Part shown: piece after piece, positions 35,958 to 45,313 of the stretch
Position numbering within the stretch: position 1 is the stretch's first letter
Layout of the letters: the number at the start of each line of letters is the position of its first letter
Assembly: GCF_013111185.1 (NCBI RefSeq)
Contig: NZ_WVRE01000001.1
Coordinates: 248,001-312,000, forward strand
From: Ruegeria sp. HKCCD7303
GTDB taxonomy: Bacteria > Pseudomonadota > Alphaproteobacteria > Rhodobacterales > Rhodobacteraceae
Direction: 5' to 3'
DNA: 64,000 nt
The notes under the pieces: generated by a model
Seen by the model: only the letters and a program-made list of their open reading frames with translations
Database searches by the model: none
Told to the model about the DNA's origin: nothing
Program-made: the position numbers and the translations under genes

Positions 35958-36535
35958 TTAATCCTTTTTTACCAATACCTGCCGACAATGTGTGAACAAT
36001 CGAAGAAATGGACGCCAAATTCAATGGTTCAAAGAGGCCGTAGGCCGTTTCCAATAGAGTCTTGATGTTTTGGAAGCAACAAGGGCATTGAATTAATTGC
36101 GGTTTGCGTCAAAGGCAAAGATGCTTTTGGTCACTGATATCCCGGCCTGACAGCGCCTATCTCATCGAGTTCACATCGAATAAGGAATATTTGTTTCATA
36201 GGATTAGACGTGCCGCTAAGGCTTCCCATGCCCAAGATCTTAGCCACAAATGCGCCTGGCCCAACAAAGGTCAGCATGTTGCTGCCGGAGCCTTCAAAAG
36301 CTGTGAAACCCTTGGTTTTGGTGCGAACCTTCGGCAATCGGGGCACGGTCCCGGAAAGCGGTCGCTTTCGAACCAATAAGGCCAAAAGCGATGCTTTGTT
36401 GAACTGAAGCGTTTTAGGTAAATTACAGGGCCGTTGAAATGGCCTTCGTGAACTCCCACGTGATTTCCGGAACAGACCAACCTAGACCAATTCGAAAAAC
36501 AGCCGCCCGATACAAGGGGCGGGCGGCCGATTCTG
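35958..36535. other. 578-base intergenic stretch, no convincing gene
   Basis: Between the ugd start and the end of the DUF2793 gene. It must hold the ugd promoter (AAAGGA ribosome site at the ugd end) and the DUF2793 terminator at the other end. Overlapping open stretches exist on both strands around 36,131-36,407, but none has an ATG with a ribosome site or a recognisable product. GGCC-N8-GGCC near 36,430 is a minor dyad. Confidence 0.6.
36500..36529 (-). terminator. Intrinsic terminator of the DUF2793 gene
   Basis: Arms GCCGCCCG (36,502-36,509) and CGGGCGGC (36,520-36,527) form an 8-bp GC-rich stem. On the minus strand the stem is followed by TGTTTTTCG. It lies seven bases past the stop codon of the minus-strand gene. 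Confidence 0.82.
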
Positions 36536-37606
36536 TCAGTACCAACGCCCGACCGCGATTACGGTCGCAGACAGTGCCGAGGAATCTGAAAGGACCGACA
36601 GCACCTTGCAGTTAACCTGTGTTGTGTCGGGTGTATCCAAACCGATAAACCGATCAACAGCGCCTCCGCTTCCACTCACACAGGGTGTCGCAGCAAAGGC
36701 GATGGGAAAATCCCAGGTCAGTGCTGAACTGGCGAACAGAGCACCTTCAGTATTGGTGCAATCAACCGCGGGCAGTGTGAACGTGCAGATCTGGGTCCCA
36801 TCGGCGAACCGAACGTACTCTCCGTTTGCGTTATGGCCACGTTCGATGACGGCTCCGGTAGGTGTGCCAGTGTTCTCAGAAACCGAGCCCAAAAGGTTAC
36901 CGGGGCCGTAACCGAAATCTGCTCGCATAAGGCGGCCAGCGGTGGTGTCGGACGCGTCACTTTGGACGGCTGCACCTGTGGCTGCTCCGGTGTTGGGATC
37001 AAAGCTCAACGCATCTGTCCAGCTCGCACCGTCGGGGGACACCTTGATGGAAAACCCAGTGCTGCCGGACAGACCCATTTCGGCATGACCTGTCCAGTTC
37101 GACTGAAACAGAAGTGATGCAGTATCACCAGAGCTGGCCTTGTTAATTTTTAGCTGATGCCCACTGCCCTCGTGGGTCAGCAAGGTGGCGGGGCTTCGCA
37201 CTGTGAGGCGGTTTGTTGTGTCCGAAGGTGCCGATACGCCGACGCCATCCAGATTTTGCATGTTAACGGGCACAGGGGCCCAGGCTGTGCCATCCCAAAG
37301 TTGAAATTCGCCAGTGCTTTCGTCCCAGGCGCGCCAACCTGAAGACGGGGTCACGAAATGCCACGCATTGTCCAACCAGGCGGCAAGGTCCCCGGCGTGC
37401 CCCACCCAGTCACCTGTTGGTGAGGCCCCAACCGCATGAACCTCGCCCTGTTCGGGAACCACTGGCGGTGTATTTGCGTTCGTTGAGCGGACCGTTAATT
37501 GCACGATCAGATCAAGTCTTCGCAGAGCCTCGTTGTGAGTGACGTGTTTTTGCGCCTGTGATGGTTGCAGAAAGGGAAGGTTCAGTCGGGGTGAGGTTTG
37601 TGACAC
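36536..37606 (-). CDS. DUF2793-containing phage/GTA fibre-like protein
   Basis: A 356-residue protein whose first 110 residues match the DUF2793 pattern: SPRLNLPFLQPSQAQKHVTH, then GDLAAWLDNAWHFVTP and ELQLWDGTAW-like repeats. DUF2793 is found in tail or spike proteins of alphaproteobacterial phages and gene transfer agents. The remaining 240 residues are rich in Ser, Thr, Gly and Asp and look like a beta-structured receptor-binding part. GTG at 37,606 is chosen because AGGAGG lies six bases upstream. No other phage or GTA gene is nearby; instead it sits between ugd and manC. It could be an orphan spike component that recognises the cell's own polysaccharide. Confidence 0.75.
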   Translation of the reverse strand: MSQTSPRLNLPFLQPSQAQKHVTHNEALRRLDLIVQLTVRSTNANTPPVVPEQGEVHAVGASPTGDWVGHAGDLAAWLDNAWHFVTPSSGWRAWDESTGEFQLWDGTAWAPVPVNMQNLDGVGVSAPSDTTNRLTVRSPATLLTHEGSGHQLKINKASSGDTASLLFQSNWTGHAEMGLSGSTGFSIKVSPDGASWTDALSFDPNTGAATGAAVQSDASDTTAGRLMRADFGYGPGNLLGSVSENTGTPTGAVIERGHNANGEYVRFADGTQICTFTLPAVDCTNTEGALFASSALTWDFPIAFAATPCVSGSGGAVDRFIGLDTPDTTQVNCKVLSVLSDSSALSATVIAVGRWY

Positions 37607-37771
37607 GAGGGTCCTCCTGTAGCTGTCGGCCCGAAACATCGGTTGCGCGCTACACTGCCGCGAAGCGCGTCAATCCTATGTGACCGGGCCGACCGCCCGG
37701 AAAACCTGTTGTTTACTATTGATCGTCAAGCCAGGAGAGCCCAGCCAGATTAGATCAGGAGCTTTCGCCAA

Positions 37772-39211
37772 TTACTCGCGGGAATAAATGTCTTCGTAGC
37801 GAATGATGTCGTCTTCACCCAGATAAGCGCCCGTCTGCACTTCGATCAGGACCATAGGAACTTTACCTGGGTTTTCCATCCGATGTGTGGCGCCCAATGG
37901 GATGTAGACGGATTGGTTTTCACTCACCAGTTGCTCTTTGTCGTCGATGGTGACTTTGGCGGTGCCCTTGACCACAATCCAATGCTCGGATCGATGGTGA
38001 TGGGACTGAAGGCTCAACGCGGCACCCGGATGGACGTGGATCCGCTTGACCTGAAACCTGTCACCGACCACCAGGCTTTCGAACCATCCCCACGGGCGGT
38101 GATCTACCGGCAGCGTCTCTGCCTGTTTCGCCCCTTTTTCCTTCAACGCGGTTACGGCTTGTTTTACATCCTGTGCCTTGTCCATACTGGCAACAAGAAC
38201 CGCATCGGGCATCGCAACCGCTATAACGTTCTCAAGCCCCATCGCCACCACTTCTTGTGTGGGCGATTCTGATCGTATCAGAACGTTTCGGCATTCGATC
38301 GCGGTGACGTCACCATTTGTCACCACGCCATCTTCATTCACATCCGACAGTTCTTGTACAGCGGTCCAGCTTCCGACATCAGACCATCCGGCGGAGAATG
38401 GGACCACACTCAGATTTTCCGCTTTCTCCATGACTGCATAGTCGATTGAGATGTCTGCGCTTTCGGCCCAAGCGGCAGGGTCTAACCTCAGGAAGCCCAA
38501 GTCGGTTTTTGCCTCGGCAACGGCTTTTTGCACAGGTGCGATCAAACTTCCTGCATGTTGTTGGAATGCTGCCACGATGTCGCGCACCGCAAACAGAAAA
38601 ATACCCGAATTCCACAAATAGCTGCCGTCTTCCAACATCGACTGTGCGGTGTCAGCGTCCGGTTTTTCGACAAAACAATCCAGCGGAACCGCGGGTTCAC
38701 TCGAATCCGGTGCGTGACTGAGTTTGAGGTACCCGTACCCCGTTTCTGGACGTGTGGGCGTAATGCCAAACGTCACCAGATCACCACGTTCGCTGACGGC
38801 GCGCGCGCCTTCGGCGACCGCCTTGTGGAACGCGGTCTTGTCTGGAATCACATGATCTGACGGAGCCACAAGCATGATCGCGTCCGGGTTGCGGGATGCA
38901 AGATAGAGGGCAGCAGCCAGAATAGCAGGGGCTGTGTTGCGCCCTTCTGGTTCAATCAGAATTGGTCCGGGGTCAATGCCAACTTCGGCCAGTTGTTCCG
39001 GGACGATAAAGCGGAAGGCCTCATTCGTCAGAACCAGCGGCTTTGCATATGGCGCTTCTGATGGCCCAAGCATGCGTTCTGCGCAATCTTGTAGAAGTGT
39101 GGTTTCTCCCACCAACGGAACAAACTGCTTGGGATAACTCTTGCGCGACAGAGGCCATAAACGTGTCCCTGATCCTCCGCAAAGAATGACAGGATGAACT
39201 GTAATCGTCAC
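37772..39211 (-). CDS. manC: Mannose-1-phosphate guanylyltransferase/mannose-6-phosphate isomerase
   Basis: A 479-residue bifunctional enzyme that makes GDP-mannose. The N-terminal nucleotidyltransferase domain carries CGGSGTRLWPLSRKSYPKQF and FVEKPD. The C-terminal cupin (about residues 370-470) carries DHRPWGWFE and QSHHHRSEHW with isomerase metal ligands. GTG at 39,211 is taken as the start because AAAGG precedes it and the conserved N-terminus follows directly; a GTG 27 bases further upstream is in frame too. It lies between the DUF2793 gene and galU in a sugar-nucleotide block for surface polysaccharide. Confidence 0.93.
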   Translation of the reverse strand: MTITVHPVILCGGSGTRLWPLSRKSYPKQFVPLVGETTLLQDCAERMLGPSEAPYAKPLVLTNEAFRFIVPEQLAEVGIDPGPILIEPEGRNTAPAILAAALYLASRNPDAIMLVAPSDHVIPDKTAFHKAVAEGARAVSERGDLVTFGITPTRPETGYGYLKLSHAPDSSEPAVPLDCFVEKPDADTAQSMLEDGSYLWNSGIFLFAVRDIVAAFQQHAGSLIAPVQKAVAEAKTDLGFLRLDPAAWAESADISIDYAVMEKAENLSVVPFSAGWSDVGSWTAVQELSDVNEDGVVTNGDVTAIECRNVLIRSESPTQEVVAMGLENVIAVAMPDAVLVASMDKAQDVKQAVTALKEKGAKQAETLPVDHRPWGWFESLVVGDRFQVKRIHVHPGAALSLQSHHHRSEHWIVVKGTAKVTIDDKEQLVSENQSVYIPLGATHRMENPGKVPMVLIEVQTGAYLGEDDIIRYEDIYSRE

Positions 39212-39280
39212 TGCGTTTGCCTTTGAACTGGTAACCACTGACTGTACTTCATTAATCGTACTCGGTGAAATGGCTTTTAA

Positions 39281-40174
39281 CTACTGGGCTGCTTTTCCGG
39301 TGGCGACAATATCATTCAGGTATTGACTCAGGTCATCGCGCAAATCGGCACGGGCAAGCGCAAAAGCTACCGTGGCTTGCAAAAAGCCCGATTTTGAACC
39401 GCAATCAAAGCGCTGACCGTCAAATTTGTAACCAAATACAGGGACCCCATCTGCAATGTCCTCGGCTATGGCGTCAGTCAACTGGATTTCGCCGCCACTT
39501 CCGGTCTTCATCGCATTCAGGTTGTTCAGCACAGATGGGCGCAGAACGTAGCGGCCTATAACTGCCAGGTTAGAGGGGGCTTCGTTTGGCTCGGGTTTTT
39601 CGACCATACCTCTGGCCGGGATGACAGGACCGATGCTGTCGCCAACATCCAAAACCCCGTAAGAGCTGGTTTTTTCCGGCGAAACATCCATAGCCGCGAC
39701 CATGTTGCCACCGGTTTCCTCGTAGGCTTCAATCATTTGTTGAAGGCACGGCTTGTCTGCAGCGATTACATCGTCAGGCAGCATGACGGCAAAGGGTTCA
39801 TCCCCAATCAGGCGGCGGGCGCACCAAACGGCGTGTCCAAGACCCAAGGCCTTGTGCTGGCGAATATAGGCAATCGCGCCGCTTTCCATGTTCGTCTTGT
39901 CCAGGATTTCAAGCAACTTGTCTTTTTTCTTGGCCCTAAGTTCCTGCTCCAACACCAGGTTGTGGTCGAAATAGTCTTCGAGCGCAGATTTGCCGCGCGA
40001 GGTAACAAAAATAAACTCCTTAATGCCTGCCGCACGTGCTTCGTCGATTGCGTACTGCACCAATGGGCGATCCACCAAAGTCATGATCTCTTTTGGGACC
40101 GACTTGGTTGCAGGCAAAAACCGCGTTCCCATTCCTGCAACTGGAAAAATCGCTTTGGTGACCTTGCGTGTCAT
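39281..40174 (-). CDS. galU: UTP-glucose-1-phosphate uridylyltransferase
   Basis: A 297-residue nucleotidyltransferase that makes UDP-glucose, the substrate of Ugd encoded downstream. Motifs: FPVAGMGTRFLPATKSVPKE at the N-terminus, PDDV, the sugar-binding EKP in MVEKPEP, and FDCGSKSGFL near the C-terminus. The ATG at 40,174 has GAGAGG at proper distance; an ATG 18 bases upstream is less well placed. Together with manC and ugd it supplies building blocks for exopolysaccharide, capsule or lipopolysaccharide. Confidence 0.95.
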   Translation of the reverse strand: MTRKVTKAIFPVAGMGTRFLPATKSVPKEIMTLVDRPLVQYAIDEARAAGIKEFIFVTSRGKSALEDYFDHNLVLEQELRAKKKDKLLEILDKTNMESGAIAYIRQHKALGLGHAVWCARRLIGDEPFAVMLPDDVIAADKPCLQQMIEAYEETGGNMVAAMDVSPEKTSSYGVLDVGDSIGPVIPARGMVEKPEPNEAPSNLAVIGRYVLRPSVLNNLNAMKTGSGGEIQLTDAIAEDIADGVPVFGYKFDGQRFDCGSKSGFLQATVAFALARADLRDDLSQYLNDIVATGKAAQ

Positions 40175-40856
40175 GATGCCTCTCAATTTCAATATTCAGC
40201 CGAAAAAACGGATTTAATCCGACATGCTCTCATAGGCTGCGTAACCCGATCAATCAATGATACCCGATGGCCTGGTTGGCAATTGGTCAAATCGTGCCAC
40301 CTTGTCCGGCGGCTGTCAAAAGCAGGATCTGCAATCTTGGCTGCGTACCCGCATGATGGTTGAAGCCTTTTACAGGATTATAACAGTGATCCGGATTCGC
40401 ATTCTGTGAAGTGGTTACGGTTGAAATTCAGCCGGTCCATGCCCGAGTTTGGGTTATCTGGCAACAGTTGGGCATCTCTTCAGTCATCTGAAAAAGCTAG
40501 GCTCACTGGGGTGTATCTTACTCAAAAATATATGCTTTTTTGTGAACGTTTTCCAGTTTGTTAGTGCGGTGATAAAAACTGTGTGAGCCACATCTTTCCG
40601 ACGCATCCGGGGATGATGAAAAGAGGTCAAGACAAATCAAGGGTAGGGTTTTGAGACTGTTCTTGAGGAAAAGTGTTTTTTAAGGAGCGGACGCCTGTTC
40701 CCACACTTCTGTTCTGAAATCAGCAACAATTCACTCAAAAGACCTCCAATGGACGTGACCCGGGTATGAAACCTGTGCGCGCTGGGGTTTCGCGGGCTGA
40801 CCGGCGTGGCAGGTTTGGTGTTAGCCCAAGCGACAACTCAAGATTTGAGAACACCC
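40175..40856. other. 682-base intergenic stretch, no gene recognised
   Basis: Between the galU start and the end of the lytic transglycosylase gene. It looks more AT-rich than the flanking genes around 40,500-40,700. A small dyad, CGGAT-TTA-ATCCG (40,209-40,221), lies 35 bases upstream of galU and could be an operator. CATCC-GG-GGATG near 40,610 is a second. Short open stretches between 40,735 and 40,954 have no family resemblance. A promoter for galU and possibly a small RNA could be here; neither can be shown. Confidence 0.55.
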
Positions 40857-42101
40857 TCAGGGGGTCAGTTGTGCCTTCATCGCAGGTTCCGGAAAGCAAG
40901 TTGGCGCAAAGCCTGAAGTCATTTGCCACCGGCCAATCGAGCGGCGTGTTTTGAAGCCCGGCAAACCATCGGCACCGCCAACGTCATGGCCCATTTTCTC
41001 GAGGGTCCGCTGCATTGCGGCGATGTCAGAACGGTACAGCCCACCGACCGGACCCCATTGCCCGACAAAATCGTCGACACCGAATTGAATGCGGTCTCCA
41101 ACATGGCCAACGAACAGAGCGTAAAGATCGCTTTTGTTGTATTCTTTGAGCACATAGAAATTTGGTGTAACCAGAAAGGCCGGTCCATGGCGTCCAGCTG
41201 GCATCATCAGATAGCCGAGGCCGTCACGCTCATGGTCCGGAAAGGGCCTGCCTGAAATCCGGCGTATCCCCATTTTTTCCCATTCGTGAATGGGTCGGCC
41301 CTGATCGGGCCCTTCCAAAGCGCAGGACACATTCGCGGGAACGGAAACTTCGAAACCCCAGTCTCGACCGCTTAGCCATCCATGTTGGTCCAAATAATGG
41401 CCGATGGACGCAATTGTGTCAGCGGGCGATCCCCAGATGTCAGCCCGGCCGTCCCCGTCGCCGTCTCTTGCATAGGTCAAATAATTGGATGGCATGAATT
41501 GTGGCTGACCCAATGCACCCGCCCAGCTACTTTTCATGTCTTGGGCAGGTAAATAACCAGCCTCGGCTATTTGAAGGGCCGCAATCAACTCGTTTGTAAA
41601 ATACTCGGCACGCGTGCTCATGAACGCTTTGGTCGATAGAACGCGAAACGCGTCGTGGCGGATGGGGACCTGTCCGTACCCGCTCTCTCTGCCCCAGATT
41701 GCCAGGATTACGCGGCCGGGCACACCGGTTTCGCGCTCGACCGAGGCAAGGATTGCGGAATGCTGTTTTGCCATCTTGCGCCCAACCGAGGTGGCACCCT
41801 GAACGGATCCTGAGTTGAAGTACCGCCCAGGCGAGCCGAATTCGGCCTGTTTCTGATTTTTCGGTGTCTTGGCCTTTTGTCCGGGCGGGACCAGATCTGG
41901 CAGTTTCCAGTTCAGGGTCACGCCAGAAAACGCCTGTTGCATCGTATCCCGTGAAACCCCTTTGGAACGCGCTTTTGGCCAGACCACCTCTTGCAACCAG
42001 GTTTGGAATTGACGTTCAACTTCAGCGCGATCCTGAGCCAGCGCAGCTTGCGAAGTCAAAATAAGACCTATGATTGCAAGTATTTTGTGTATCAAAACCA
42101 A
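40857..42101 (-). CDS. Lytic murein transglycosylase, MltB family
   Basis: A 414-residue periplasmic enzyme that cleaves peptidoglycan with formation of 1,6-anhydromuramic acid. A signal peptide of about 22 residues (cleavage after AALA) is followed by the SLT-type catalytic domain with Glu139 in IWGRESGYG and the conserved GALGQPQFMPSNYL segment. A C-terminal peptidoglycan-binding domain (IAAMQRTLEKMGHDVGGADG) ends the protein. No lipobox is seen, so it is probably soluble, unlike E. coli MltB. It is divergent from the cyo operon across 165 bases, with no functional link evident. Confidence 0.9.
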   Translation of the reverse strand: MVLIHKILAIIGLILTSQAALAQDRAEVERQFQTWLQEVVWPKARSKGVSRDTMQQAFSGVTLNWKLPDLVPPGQKAKTPKNQKQAEFGSPGRYFNSGSVQGATSVGRKMAKQHSAILASVERETGVPGRVILAIWGRESGYGQVPIRHDAFRVLSTKAFMSTRAEYFTNELIAALQIAEAGYLPAQDMKSSWAGALGQPQFMPSNYLTYARDGDGDGRADIWGSPADTIASIGHYLDQHGWLSGRDWGFEVSVPANVSCALEGPDQGRPIHEWEKMGIRRISGRPFPDHERDGLGYLMMPAGRHGPAFLVTPNFYVLKEYNKSDLYALFVGHVGDRIQFGVDDFVGQWGPVGGLYRSDIAAMQRTLEKMGHDVGGADGLPGFKTRRSIGRWQMTSGFAPTCFPEPAMKAQLTP

Positions 42102-42266
42102 GTTGCGTCCCTGTTTTGGCCGGGGCTCGACTGATGCGGTTTTCCATTGATGCCCAAGGTTGAATGAAAGTCTTACCTGGCAATCTGCAGTATGGAAAGG
42201 TCTTGAGAAAACTTTCGCATTTGCTGATAGTTGGGTGGAATCTGGATCACGAGAGGGTTGTGTGTT

Positions 42267-43226
42267 ATGGCCGCAGGCAGATTGTCCACCCTATCCTCGC
42301 TCGTGGTGGCTGCCGTGTTCATTTTGGCTGTAACTGCGCAAATGGCTGTTGCCAGCGACAGTTTTTTGGATCCGCAAGGTCCGATTGCAGCCATTCAGAA
42401 AACTCATCTGTTACGGGCGACCGCCCTGATCATGGTGGCGGTCATACCCGTCCTCGTTCTGGTCCCCTGGATCGCATTTCGATACCGGCGTCGAAGGGGT
42501 GGAACCGCTGCCTATAGGCCGGACTGGGATTTTTCAGCCAAACTGGAAATTATCATGTGGGGCGTGCCTGTTTTGATCGTAGCGCTCCTGTCTTTCTATC
42601 TTTGGAAGGCGACGCACCGGCTCGACCCGTATTCAGCAAGTTTTGGTGAGGAGCCGGCCGTGCAGGTTCAGGTGGTTGGTCTGGATTGGAAGTGGTTGTT
42701 TCTCTATCCCGATCTGGGCATTGCCAGCGTCGGCGAGTTTGGAATCCCAACCAAACGACAGGTGGCCATGACATTAACCACCGATACTGTGATGCAGTCT
42801 TTCATGATCCCCGCTCTGGCCGGTCAGATTTACGCGATGCCGGGCATGACAACGCAATTGCATCTGGTCGCGGATACTCCAGAGGTCATGCAGGGCGAAA
42901 ACACACAGTATAACGGACGTGGGTTCACAAAACAGAAGTTCCGCACTGTTGCGATGGAGCAAGATGCCTTTGATAACTGGGTCGACAAAGTGCGCACCGG
43001 CGGCATCCCGCTGAATGCGGCCACCTATCAGACGCTTGCGATGCGAACCGACAGGGATGAGGTTCAAGCAGCTTTGGGGACAGCACAGATGCCTGATGAT
43101 GCACTGTATTTCACGCTGGAAGAGGATGTGTTCCAAAGCATTCTGCACCGGTATCACACCGGCGAGGGCTTGCCTGCCGATCAACAACCGGGCACGGCAT
43201 CCTTCGGGCAGGAGGCGCAAAAATGA
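42267..43226 (+). CDS. cyoA: Cytochrome bo-type quinol oxidase subunit II (CyoA-like)
   Basis: A 319-residue protein with an N-terminal signal-like segment, the conserved LDPQGPIA stretch, two membrane helices and a periplasmic cupredoxin-like domain. The CuA ligands of cytochrome c oxidases are missing in the region SFMIPALAGQIYAMPGM, which marks it as a quinol oxidase subunit. The E. coli protein is a lipoprotein, whereas no lipobox cysteine is present here. The ATG at 42,267 follows GAGAGGG. It overlaps cyoB by 4 bases and starts the cyoABCD operon. Confidence 0.92.
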   Translation: MAAGRLSTLSSLVVAAVFILAVTAQMAVASDSFLDPQGPIAAIQKTHLLRATALIMVAVIPVLVLVPWIAFRYRRRRGGTAAYRPDWDFSAKLEIIMWGVPVLIVALLSFYLWKATHRLDPYSASFGEEPAVQVQVVGLDWKWLFLYPDLGIASVGEFGIPTKRQVAMTLTTDTVMQSFMIPALAGQIYAMPGMTTQLHLVADTPEVMQGENTQYNGRGFTKQKFRTVAMEQDAFDNWVDKVRTGGIPLNAATYQTLAMRTDRDEVQAALGTAQMPDDALYFTLEEDVFQSILHRYHTGEGLPADQQPGTASFGQEAQK

Positions 43227-45313
43227 CGTCAACCGAAACTGGCTTTTTGGGCCGCCTCAGTTGGGATGCGCTTCCGATTGCCGGGTTGCTTCAAGACCCC
43301 AGTGCCAATGAGATCGTGGCAAATGCGGCTGCGGGAGTCGTGATCGTTGGCGTTATTGCCGTGGTGGGACTACTCAGCTGGTTTCGGCTGTGGACACCGC
43401 TGTGGCGCGATTGGCTGACCAGCGTCGATCACAAGAAGATAGGCATCATGTATGTCGTCTTTGCCATCGTAATGCTTGCGCGCGGCGTGTTGGAAGGCGT
43501 TGTCATGCGCGCTCAGCAAGCCGCGGGGCCGGGTGATGGATTTCTCGAGGCCGAACACTTTGCCGAGCTTTTCAGCACCCACGGCACGATCATGATTTTC
43601 TTTGTTGCCGTGCCCTTCGTCTTTGGTATCGCCAATTATGTTGTGCCGCTGATGATCGGGGCGCGAGATGTCGCGTTTCCCCGATTGAACCAGATCAGTT
43701 TGGGTCTGACTGTGTCCGCTGGCATGATGTTGATGGTCTCATTGGTGGTGGGGAGATTCTCAACGGGCGGCTGGACAGCTTACCCGCCATATACGGGCGC
43801 CGCGTTTAATCCGGGAGTGGGACCGGATTATTGGATATGGGCCATCGTTGTATCGGGTATTGGGACCACGCTCACAGGCATCAACTTTGCCGTAACGATC
43901 TACAAAATGCGCGCGCCGGGAATGACCTTCATGCGGCTGCCGATGTATTGCTGGACGATTATCTGCAGTTCGATCCTGATCGTTTTTGCGATGCCGCCCC
44001 TGGGTGTTGCCGCGCTGATGCTGGCCGCAGACCGCTATCTGGATTTCCACTTTTTCACCAACGACCTCGGCGGCAACATGATGAACTACGCCAACCTGTT
44101 CTGGCTGTTCGGTCACCCCGAGGTCTATCTGCTGGTTCTGCCTGCCTATGGTATCTATTCCGAGGTGTTCGCGACGTTCTCGGCCAAGCGGCTCTATGGC
44201 TACAACTCGCTTGTCATAGCGACGATGTCGATTGCGGTGCTTTCCTTCACGGTCTGGCTGCATCACTTTTTCACCATGGGTCAAAGCGCATTGATCAACG
44301 CCGTCTTTGGTATCGCAACCATGCTCATCGCCATTCCTACGGGTGTAAAAGTCTATGACTGGATGGCAACCTTGTGGCGTGGGCGCATCCGATTTTCAGT
44401 GCCCATGCTGTATGGGCTGGCATTTCTGATGCTGTTTGTGATTGGTGGCCTTAGCGGAGTGATCCTGGCCAATCCAACGGTCGACTATCAGGTGCACAAC
44501 ACGCTATTTCTGGTAGCGCATTTCCACAACGTGCTGTTGCCGGGTGTGCTGTTTGGTCTGTTGGCAGCTTATAACTATTGGTTTCCCAAGGCGTTTGGTT
44601 TCCGCCTGAACGAATTTTGGGGGCGCGCTACGGTCGCTCTTTGGACCATAGGGTTTTTGTTGACCTTCATGCCGCTCTATTTCGTCGGGCTGATGGGGAT
44701 GCCGCGTCGTTCCTTCAGTTACGACGATCCGTCCTTTCATCCTTTCATGATTGTCGCCATCATCGGGGCATTGGTGATTACGTGCGCCTTGTTTTCGGTT
44801 CTCATCCAATTGTGGGTCAGTATCCGGGATCGCGAAAAGACCCGTGTTCCGGTGGGGGATCCATGGGATGGCCGTACATTGGAGTGGTCGATTCCATCGC
44901 CACCGCCGCCGTACAATTTTGCAATCATCCCACAGGTAAAGGATCGTGATGACTTCGCTGCCGCCAAAGAACGAGGCATCGCGTATCCAACGCCGGACGC
45001 ATATGAAGATATCGAATTGCCGCGCAATACCGGTATCGGCTTTATCCTCTGTGTATTCAGCGGAGTCTGGATGTTTGCTTTGGTGTGGTGGATCTGGTGG
45101 TTGGCGGCCTTGATGACTGTGCTGATGATCCTGGCCGTGATCATCTGGACCTTTGACGACAGTACCGAATTCACCATCGCTGCTGAAGAAGTGCGCAGAG
45201 ATCATGAAGCCTGGTTGTCTCTAGTTCACAGTGAAAGGGCTGTGGATCGTGACTACGAAACCTCCCCAGAAAACCGCGGCCTCGCCCGCCCAGATCTGGA
45301 GGCAGTCACATGA
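43223..45313 (+). CDS. cyoB: Cytochrome bo-type quinol oxidase subunit I (CyoB-like)
   Basis: A 696-residue catalytic subunit of a haem-copper oxidase, with about 14 or 15 membrane helices. It carries the CuB/tyrosine motif GHPEVYLLVLPAYG with the proton-channel glutamate, the histidine pair HHFFTMG, the haem ligands in VAHFHNVLLPG, and a D-channel region around IGARDVAFPRLN. It reduces oxygen to water using ubiquinol and pumps protons. It overlaps cyoA and cyoC by 4 bases each. The length and layout fit an A-type (CyoB) enzyme. Confidence 0.95.
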   Translation: MTSTETGFLGRLSWDALPIAGLLQDPSANEIVANAAAGVVIVGVIAVVGLLSWFRLWTPLWRDWLTSVDHKKIGIMYVVFAIVMLARGVLEGVVMRAQQAAGPGDGFLEAEHFAELFSTHGTIMIFFVAVPFVFGIANYVVPLMIGARDVAFPRLNQISLGLTVSAGMMLMVSLVVGRFSTGGWTAYPPYTGAAFNPGVGPDYWIWAIVVSGIGTTLTGINFAVTIYKMRAPGMTFMRLPMYCWTIICSSILIVFAMPPLGVAALMLAADRYLDFHFFTNDLGGNMMNYANLFWLFGHPEVYLLVLPAYGIYSEVFATFSAKRLYGYNSLVIATMSIAVLSFTVWLHHFFTMGQSALINAVFGIATMLIAIPTGVKVYDWMATLWRGRIRFSVPMLYGLAFLMLFVIGGLSGVILANPTVDYQVHNTLFLVAHFHNVLLPGVLFGLLAAYNYWFPKAFGFRLNEFWGRATVALWTIGFLLTFMPLYFVGLMGMPRRSFSYDDPSFHPFMIVAIIGALVITCALFSVLIQLWVSIRDREKTRVPVGDPWDGRTLEWSIPSPPPPYNFAIIPQVKDRDDFAAAKERGIAYPTPDAYEDIELPRNTGIGFILCVFSGVWMFALVWWIWWLAALMTVLMILAVIIWTFDDSTEFTIAAEEVRRDHEAWLSLVHSERAVDRDYETSPENRGLARPDLEAVT

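Noticed and set aside
36131..36407. Overlapping small open stretches on both strands upstream of ugd
   Set aside because: The longest has only a TTG start, no ribosome site and no family resemblance. Kept as an intergenic note and not called as a gene.
37684..37700. Hairpin CCGGGC-N5-GCCCGG downstream of manC
   Set aside because: The stem is only 6 bp, and no T-run follows on the minus strand; it is too weak to call a terminator.
40735..40954. Small open stretches and a TGGACGTGACCC-like sequence that recalls an insertion-sequence end
   Set aside because: No matching inverted end, no target duplication and no transposase fragment were seen nearby.
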